Positions 59,322-64,000 of a stretch of 64,000 nucleotides of DNA are shown in pieces (the first letter of the stretch is position 1; every line of letters begins with the position of its first letter). Origin of the DNA: Halonotius pteroides. Lineage in GTDB: Archaea; Halobacteriota; Halobacteria; Halobacteriales; Haloferacaceae. Both the position numbers and the translations under genes were made by a program. The stretch covers positions 62,001-126,000 of the forward strand of contig NZ_QMDW01000003.1 of NCBI RefSeq assembly GCF_003605635.1, in the 5' to 3' direction. The notes under the pieces are model-generated. The model did not search any database, was not told the DNA's origin, and was given only the letters and a program-made list of their open reading frames with translations.

Positions 59322-59897
59322 ATGCAGGGTTCACAGGAGGTCGTCGTGCTTCGGTACGGCCACCGCCCCGGCCGCGACGACCGGATGACGACACATGTCG
59401 GGTTAACTGCCCGTGCGCTTGGTGCGGATCGCGTGATCTTCCCTGACAACGCCACCCAGGGAGCCGACACCGTCGCCGATATCACCGATCGCTTCGGCGG
59501 CCCCTTCGAGATCGAGCAAACCGACAGCCAGGCGGCGGTCGTTCGCAACTGGGCGGGCCCGGTTGTCCATCTCACGATGTATGGCCTCCCGATCGACGAC
59601 GTTGAGGGTGAGATCCAAGCGGCTGTCGAGGCCGATCCGCTGCTCGTTGTTGTCGGCGGCGAAAAGGTGCCTTTCGACCTGTATGACCACGCCGACTGGA
59701 ACGTTGGCGTGACCAATCAGCCTCACTCGGAGGTCGCCGGGCTGGCGGTGTTTTTGGATCGGTTCTTCGAGGGGCGGGAGTTAGATACCGAGTGGGTCGA
59801 TGCCGAGCGCACGGTGATCCCGAAAGCGACGGGCAAAAAAGTCGTTTCGGGCGACGACACAGCCTCTGACGTGGCCGACACCGACGGCGACTCGTAG
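59322..59897 (+). CDS. trm56: tRNA (cytidine-56 2'-O)-methyltransferase
   Basis: 191 residues of the SPOUT fold. The N-terminal VVVLRYGHRPGRDDRMTTHV opening is the Trm56 signature, with TARALGADRV. The C-terminal knot contains LLVVVGGEKVPFDLYDHADW and GVTNQPHSEVAGLAVFLDRF. It methylates C56 in the T loop of archaeal tRNAs. An acidic tail follows. The start ATG at 59322 is chosen; an ATG twelve bases earlier would add four residues. Confidence 0.93.
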   Translation: MQGSQEVVVLRYGHRPGRDDRMTTHVGLTARALGADRVIFPDNATQGADTVADITDRFGGPFEIEQTDSQAAVVRNWAGPVVHLTMYGLPIDDVEGEIQAAVEADPLLVVVGGEKVPFDLYDHADWNVGVTNQPHSEVAGLAVFLDRFFEGRELDTEWVDAERTVIPKATGKKVVSGDDTASDVADTDGDS

Positions 59898-59928
59898 CCA
59901 CGATCCCGGCGGGCTTCGGTAGTCGGAG

Positions 59929-59936
59929 CTTTTAAC
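59929..59936 (+). promoter_or_regulatory. TATA box of the tfeA operon
   Basis: CTTTTAAC, centred about 29 bases before the tfeA ATG at 59962; a leaderless start for the four-gene operon. Confidence 0.6.
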
Positions 59937-59961
59937 AAAGTTCACCGCCGATATCTCCTCA

Positions 59962-60495
59962 ATGGCTTTTGAGGAGTTACTGAACGATCCAGTCATCCAA
60001 AAATACCTCCACGAGCTGGTTGGCCCGGAAGGGATGCCGGTCGCCGCCGCGCCGCCGGAGGGTGAGGTGACCGACGAGGAGCTCGCCGAGGAACTCGATC
60101 TCGAACTCAACGACGTGCGCCGCGCGCTGTTTATTCTCTACGAGAACGATCTCGCCTCCTACCGCCGCGTCCGCGACGAGGACTCCGGCTGGCTCACCTA
60201 TCTGTGGACGTTTCACTACGACAACATCCCCGAAAATCTTGAATCCGAGATGGAACGCCTGCTTGCGGCCATCGAAGAACGCGAGGAGTACGAGCGTACC
60301 CACGAGTTCTATCTCTGTGAGGTCTGTTCGATTCGCTTTGAGTTCGGCGAGGCGATGGATCAGGGGTTCCAGTGTCCGGAGTGTGCGTCCCCGCTTGAAT
60401 CGATGGACAACGATGCCCTTGTCAACGCGATGGCCGAACGCGGCGAGGCCCTCCGTGAGGAACTAAACGTCGAGATCCACGCGGACGCCGACTAA
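59962..60495 (+). CDS. tfeA: Transcription factor E, alpha subunit
   Basis: 177 residues. The N-terminal winged helix (about 1-90, with ELAEELDLELNDVRRALFILYENDLASYRRVRD) is followed by a zinc ribbon: CEVC around residue 117 and CPEC around 137. It helps RNA polymerase open promoters together with TBP and TFB. It heads an operon with DUF2110, DUF5803 and cinA, spaced by zero or one base. Confidence 0.96.
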   Translation: MAFEELLNDPVIQKYLHELVGPEGMPVAAAPPEGEVTDEELAEELDLELNDVRRALFILYENDLASYRRVRDEDSGWLTYLWTFHYDNIPENLESEMERLLAAIEEREEYERTHEFYLCEVCSIRFEFGEAMDQGFQCPECASPLESMDNDALVNAMAERGEALREELNVEIHADAD

Positions 60496-61167
60496 ATGGT
60501 CGTCTTAGCCACCAAATGCTACGTTGCGGGCGACGCCCGCGACCGTGCCCTGAAAAGCCTCGGCTCACTGATCGACAACACCCTCGGTGACCTGCATGTC
60601 GACGACGAGATCGGCGTCCGCAGCGACGAGTTCGTCACCGTGACCGTCACCGGCGACGACGCGACCGCCGCCCGCAACGCGTTGCGGGCAGAGTGGGGTG
60701 AGGTCACCGACCACTTCGAGACCGGTGAGCGCTACACTGGCACGCTTGAATCGTGGGACGACGATGGGATCACCCTTGACGCCGGCGAGCAGGTCCGGAT
60801 TCCGGCGGGCGAACTCGGCCTCGGGCAGGGAACCCCACCCCAGATCCGCGAGCGGTTTGGCCTCGTTCAACACCTCCCGATGGAGTTTGTCTACGGTGAT
60901 CCCTCGCGGCTCGCCGACGATGAACGCGACCGGCTCTACGAGTGGCCGCGCGGCCCCGGTCGCGTCACCGTCAACAGCGCGACCCGCGGCGAGGTGCGGG
61001 CAACGGTCAATCGCGCCGGCCACGCACAGGATATCGTCACCGTCGAGCGGCTTGGTCTACTAGAACAGTCAATCATCTGTGGTGAGGGAACCGACGCGCC
61101 CGGCCTGCTGGCGGCGATCGGTGACTACCTCCCGGCTGAACTCCGGGCTGTGATCGGCGACGACTAA
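60496..61167 (+). CDS. DUF2110 family protein
   Basis: 223 residues. The first block (MVVLATKCYVAGDARDRAL) and the C-terminal SIICGEGTDAPGLLAAIGDYLP match the archaeal DUF2110 family, which habitually follows tfe. The centre contains SWDDDGITLDAGEQVRIPAGELG, an S1-like beta pattern. Function is unknown; nucleic-acid binding is possible. It begins directly after the tfeA stop. Confidence 0.85.
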   Translation: MVVLATKCYVAGDARDRALKSLGSLIDNTLGDLHVDDEIGVRSDEFVTVTVTGDDATAARNALRAEWGEVTDHFETGERYTGTLESWDDDGITLDAGEQVRIPAGELGLGQGTPPQIRERFGLVQHLPMEFVYGDPSRLADDERDRLYEWPRGPGRVTVNSATRGEVRATVNRAGHAQDIVTVERLGLLEQSIICGEGTDAPGLLAAIGDYLPAELRAVIGDD

Positions 61168-61168
61168 T

Positions 61169-61918
61169 ATGAATCGACGCCTTGGCCTTGCCATTCTCGT
61201 GGTACTCTCCCTGACGCTCACAGCCGGCTGTCTCGATTATGTCACCGACGGCGGCGAGATCAGCGACGACGTGCTTGACGCCGAGCCGGCGGCGGCCTAC
61301 GACTGGGAGACCGACCGCAACGCCAGTCTGACGCTGGATACCGGCTCAGAACTCCAGGCCGTCTACAACGTGTCGGCCGACCAGCGGCTCAGACTGTATC
61401 AACCGACCAGTATCGGCCAAGAGGGGCCGCTCGATATCTCGGCCGTCCGGTTCCGCTATGCGAACGGCACCGTCATCTCCGGCACCGAACTCCGGGCTCG
61501 CGGCGAGATCGATCAGACGCCGGATGAGGTGTATGTCACACTCCCCGCCGACGGCCGCCTCGCGTTTACCGCGGGGGCAACACCCCGTCGACTGACCCTC
61601 CCAGTCTATGTCGAGGGCTCGTATGAGGTTATCCTCCCGGAGGGCAGCCGGATGGACTTCTTCCTTTTTAGCAACACTGTCCCCGCGGGGGCGACAACCG
61701 AACGGGTTGACAACCGCGTTCACGTCACCTGGGAGAACGTTGAGTCGAGTTCGATCCTCGTCCAGTACTACCAGAACAACGATCTCACCATCTTCGGTGC
61801 CATCATCGGGATTCTCTCGGCGATCGCCGTCGGCGGGCTCTACTACTACCGCCGGCAGATCGACCGGCTACACGAGACACGCGTCGAGATGGGCCTTGAC
61901 GACGAGGACGAGCAATGA
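61169..61918 (+). CDS. DUF5803 family membrane lipoprotein
   Basis: 249 residues. The N-terminal signal (RRLGLAILVVLSLTLTAGC) ends at a lipobox cysteine, without a twin-arginine F/L motif, so Sec export and a lipid anchor are likely. An extracellular beta-rich region follows, then a C-terminal membrane helix (about 212-230, with IFGAIIGILSAIAVGGLYYY) and a charged cytoplasmic end. This is the DUF5803 layout. Function is unknown. Its stop overlaps the cinA start by four bases. Confidence 0.85.
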   Translation: MNRRLGLAILVVLSLTLTAGCLDYVTDGGEISDDVLDAEPAAAYDWETDRNASLTLDTGSELQAVYNVSADQRLRLYQPTSIGQEGPLDISAVRFRYANGTVISGTELRARGEIDQTPDEVYVTLPADGRLAFTAGATPRRLTLPVYVEGSYEVILPEGSRMDFFLFSNTVPAGATTERVDNRVHVTWENVESSSILVQYYQNNDLTIFGAIIGILSAIAVGGLYYYRRQIDRLHETRVEMGLDDEDEQ

Positions 61919-62625
61919 ACGTCGCCATCGTCACGGTCGGGGATGAACTGCTAGCCGGCGAGACCGTCGATACGAACAGCACGTGGTTGGCCTCGGAGTT
62001 GACCGATCGCGGCTGTACTGTCACCCGCATCACGACCGTTCCCGATCAGATCGAGGTGATCGCCGCCGTTGTCAACGAGTATCGGGCTGACGACGACGCG
62101 GTCATCGTTACCGGTGGGCTAGGGCCTACCCACGACGATCGCACGATGGAAGCGGTTGCTGCGGCGGTTGGCCGTGATCTCGAACACCATCCCGAGGCGG
62201 AAGCCTGGCTCACCACCGAGGGCGGATACAGTGCCGCCGAACTCGACGCGGGCACCACTGACCTGCCGGCTGGCGCGCGAATGGTACCGAACGAAGCCGG
62301 TGTCGCTCCCGGTGCTGTCATCGAGTCAATCTACGTACTCCCAGGGGTGCCCACAGAGATGAAAACCATGTTTGGGCATGTTGCTGCGGAGTTCAGCGGT
62401 GAGCCGATCCACACCGAGGTGGTCGTCGCCGACGAACCCGAAAGCGCGCTGATCGACCGTCTTGAGACGGCACAACAGCGGTTCGCTGTCGATGTCGGCA
62501 GCTATCCGGGCGAGTACGTTCGCGTCAAGTTCCGCGGCGGCGACCCCGAGGCTGTCGCGGCGGCGACCGACTGGTTTCGCCAGCAGGTAACCGTTGGCAA
62601 CATCGATGACAACGACGACTCATAG
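61915..62625 (+). CDS. CinA N-terminal (MoaB/Mog-like) family protein
   Basis: 236 residues. A VGDELLAGETVDTNSTWLA block starts the protein, then TGGLGPTHDDRTMEAVAAAV, the molybdopterin-binding-like signature of the competence/damage-inducible CinA family. PGVPTEMKTMF closes the core. The C-terminal deamidase domain of bacterial CinA is absent. The family includes pyrophosphatases acting on nicotinamide or ADP-ribose compounds. It ends the tfeA operon. Confidence 0.88.
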   Translation: MNVAIVTVGDELLAGETVDTNSTWLASELTDRGCTVTRITTVPDQIEVIAAVVNEYRADDDAVIVTGGLGPTHDDRTMEAVAAAVGRDLEHHPEAEAWLTTEGGYSAAELDAGTTDLPAGARMVPNEAGVAPGAVIESIYVLPGVPTEMKTMFGHVAAEFSGEPIHTEVVVADEPESALIDRLETAQQRFAVDVGSYPGEYVRVKFRGGDPEAVAAATDWFRQQVTVGNIDDNDDS

Positions 62626-62634
62626 CGCGGACGG

Positions 62635-62745
62635 CTACGACCGAAACAGATGGGCCAGCCAGCCGAGGGTCAAGGCGATACTCGCAACCAACACGACGGC
62701 GGCCGTCTCGAAGATCGGCAACGGCGCGGTCTCCAGTGGAGTCAT
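62635..62745 (-). CDS. 36-residue single-helix membrane protein
   Basis: An ATG at 62745 opens a frame to TAG at 62635-62637. It reads MTPLETAPLPIFETA followed by a hydrophobic helix with AVVLVASIALTLGWLAHLF and a basic end (RS). The polar start, one clean membrane helix and positive C-terminus look like a genuine micro-protein, not chance. It is convergent with the CinA-family gene, leaving nine bases between stops, and diverges from the NAD-kinase family gene. Function unknown. Confidence 0.6.
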   Translation of the reverse strand: MTPLETAPLPIFETAAVVLVASIALTLGWLAHLFRS

Positions 62746-62834
62746 TACCCGCCGGTAGCGTGCCGACCGGCTTAATTCCTTGAGTCTCCGCGTCGGTGCA
62801 GGCCACTTTTCACTGCCGCCGCCATCTGGTTGGT

Positions 62835-63923
62835 ATGCGCCTTGGGTTCCTCGTTAATCCGATCGCCGGAATGGGCGGGCGTGTCGGCCTGAAAGGAACC
62901 GATGGGAAGGTCGCCGATGCTGTCGCCCGTGGTGCTGCGCCCCGCTCGCCGGCGCGTGCCAGCCGGGCCTTAACGCAGTTGGCCGACCACGGTGCTGACA
63001 TCGATCTCGTTACCGCTGGCGAGCCGATGGGGGCGGCCGAAGCGCGGGCCGCTGGATTTGAGCCAACGATTGCTTTTGAGCCGACCATCGGCGATGCTGC
63101 GGCAGTCACCGACGGTGTATCCACCACAACCGCCAGCGACACCGCCAGTGCCGTCGCTGCCTTCGTTGATCACGGGGTTGATCTCGTGGTCTTTGTCGGC
63201 GGCGATGGAACGGCCGTTGATGTCGCTGAGGGGCTGGCCGACACCGGGGTTCCGATGCTCGGTGTGCCCGCCGGTGTCAAGGTCTACTCCTCGGCGTTTG
63301 CGGTCTCCCCCGAGGCCGCCGCGGATGTCGCTGTCGAATTCGATAGAACCGAACAGCGGGAGGTCATGGATATCGACGAGGATGCCTATAGAGCCGGCGA
63401 GGTCAGTCCCGAACTCCGAGCCATCGCAGCAGTGCCGGTTGCCGACGACCTCCAGTCGGCCAAACAGCGCGGTGGCGGGACGGTTTCGGCCCTTGCCGAA
63501 GGGATCGCCAACAGCGTTGACCCCGAGACGACCTACGTGCTTGCCCCCGGGTCGACGCTCGGGGCGATCAAAACGGCTCTCGGCTTTGAGGGCTCACCGC
63601 TTGGGGTTGATGTTTGGCGAGACGGACAGGTGCTTGCAGCCGACGCGAGCGAAGCCGAGATCCTGGACTCACTTGGCGAGACCAACACCATCATCGTCTC
63701 ACCGATCGGCGGACAGGGGTTCATCTTCGGCCGCGGGAACCCTCAACTCTCACCCGCGGTCATCCGACAGGCGAGCGTTGCGATCGTCGCCTCACAATCG
63801 AAACTCGATGACCTGCGGGTGTTGCGTGTCGACACCGACGACCCGGAACTTGACGCTGAACTCCGCGGCTGGCGGACGGTTCGCGTCGGTCGCGTTGAAA
63901 CCCGCATGCTTCGAATCGTATAG
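62835..63923 (+). CDS. ATP-NAD kinase family protein
   Basis: 362 residues. The LVNPIAGMGGRVGLKGTDG block is followed by LVVFVGGDGTAVDVAEGL with the catalytic GGDGT motif. The LGVPAGVKVYSSAFA segment and the late SPIGGQGFIFGRGNPQLSP complete the fold. The layout matches the archaeal branch annotated ATP-NAD kinase, which is larger than the bacterial enzyme; true NAD phosphorylation is not certain. The start ATG at 62835 is taken because MRLGFLVNP is the family opening. Confidence 0.85.
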   Translation: MRLGFLVNPIAGMGGRVGLKGTDGKVADAVARGAAPRSPARASRALTQLADHGADIDLVTAGEPMGAAEARAAGFEPTIAFEPTIGDAAAVTDGVSTTTASDTASAVAAFVDHGVDLVVFVGGDGTAVDVAEGLADTGVPMLGVPAGVKVYSSAFAVSPEAAADVAVEFDRTEQREVMDIDEDAYRAGEVSPELRAIAAVPVADDLQSAKQRGGGTVSALAEGIANSVDPETTYVLAPGSTLGAIKTALGFEGSPLGVDVWRDGQVLAADASEAEILDSLGETNTIIVSPIGGQGFIFGRGNPQLSPAVIRQASVAIVASQSKLDDLRVLRVDTDDPELDAELRGWRTVRVGRVETRMLRIV

Positions 63924-63944
63924 CATGCCACACAACCACATATT

Positions 63945-63985
63945 AACATCTGCTGTAGTCAGCACATTAGTTCAACATCTGTTGT
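63945..63985. repeat. Direct repeat AACATCTGYTGT, two copies
   Basis: AACATCTGCTGT at 63945-63956 and AACATCTGTTGT at 63974-63985 are 29 bases apart in an A+T-rich stretch after the last gene. The second copy is itself part of CAACATCTGTTG, a near-perfect palindrome. They may serve a gene beyond the window edge. Confidence 0.4.
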
Positions 63986-64000
63986 TCAATAAGCGTTGTA

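Noticed and set aside
1-64000. CRISPR arrays, insertion sequences, prophage or integrase genes
   Set aside because: I looked for regularly spaced repeats, transposase and integrase motifs (DDE, HUH, R-H-R-Y) on both strands and saw none.

Overview
This window comes from a halophilic archaeon of the class Halobacteria. The basis is the G+C-rich coding sequence with very acidic proteins, leaderless starts 25 to 31 bases after TATA boxes, archaeal information-processing genes (S8e, TFE, the RNase P proteins Rpp30 and Pop5, proteasome alpha, RNase J, Trm56), and haloarchaeal families (LWR-salt protein, DUF2240, DUF5803, the double-TatC protein TatCt, Tat-exported lipoproteins). I cannot fix the genus. 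Most of the window is ordinary chromosomal core. I see no insertion sequence, integrase, CRISPR array, rRNA or replication origin.

Layout. 1-11 kb: a partial NYN nuclease with an upstream orphan domain protein, a Ski2/Hel308-type helicase, a DUF389 membrane protein, Mn-type pyrophosphatase, the siroheme/haem entry genes (precorrin-2 dehydrogenase overlapping hemA), LWR-salt protein, a HAD hydrolase, a NIF3 protein, S8e, DUF2240 and a CBS protein. 11-20 kb: small unknowns, HAD, NurA nuclease, an alpha/beta hydrolase, ilvD, and a divergent membrane protein/winged-helix pair. 20-25 kb: the thiamine regulator ThiR, RNase J, mobB, and the rnp3-rnp2-psmA cluster. 25-36 kb: two soluble PAS/GAF histidine kinases (the first visibly A+T-richer than its surroundings), a geranylgeranyl reductase family gene, and the divergent tatCo/tatCt pair. 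36-43 kb: an EamA transporter, a phosphonate-type ABC transporter (phnD-C-E-E) followed by a HAD phosphatase, an RHH protein overlapping a YhhQ transporter, and cysE. 43.6-49.7 kb: the most interesting region (below). 49.7-64 kb: a membrane histidine kinase, tRNA-Gly(CCC) with a degenerate 3'-end duplicate beside it, nadE, ROK kinase, NifU-type protein, FAU-1-type RNA protein, UspA, menE, trm56, the tfeA-DUF2110-DUF5803-cinA operon, a 36-residue membrane protein, and a NAD-kinase-family gene.

The candidate new system is a compact minus-strand operon, 47745 to 43599. Its genes run in order: (1) a small coiled-coil protein with a basic first half and acidic second half, built like an ESCRT-III/Snf7 subunit; (2) a Vps4-like AAA ATPase with an MIT-like N-terminal helical domain; (3) an FHA-like phosphopeptide-binding protein; (4) a Ser/Thr protein kinase ending in an unfamiliar 151-residue domain. 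A large unknown protein diverges from the operon. The kinase's C-terminal domain recurs as a stand-alone protein at 390-905 (86 of 151 positions identical by hand count, no gaps) beside the NYN nuclease gene. I infer a phospho-regulated, ESCRT-like remodelling machine. The ATPase, kinase and shared-domain observations are strong; the ESCRT-III assignment of the coiled-coil protein rests on architecture and gene context, not on a search.
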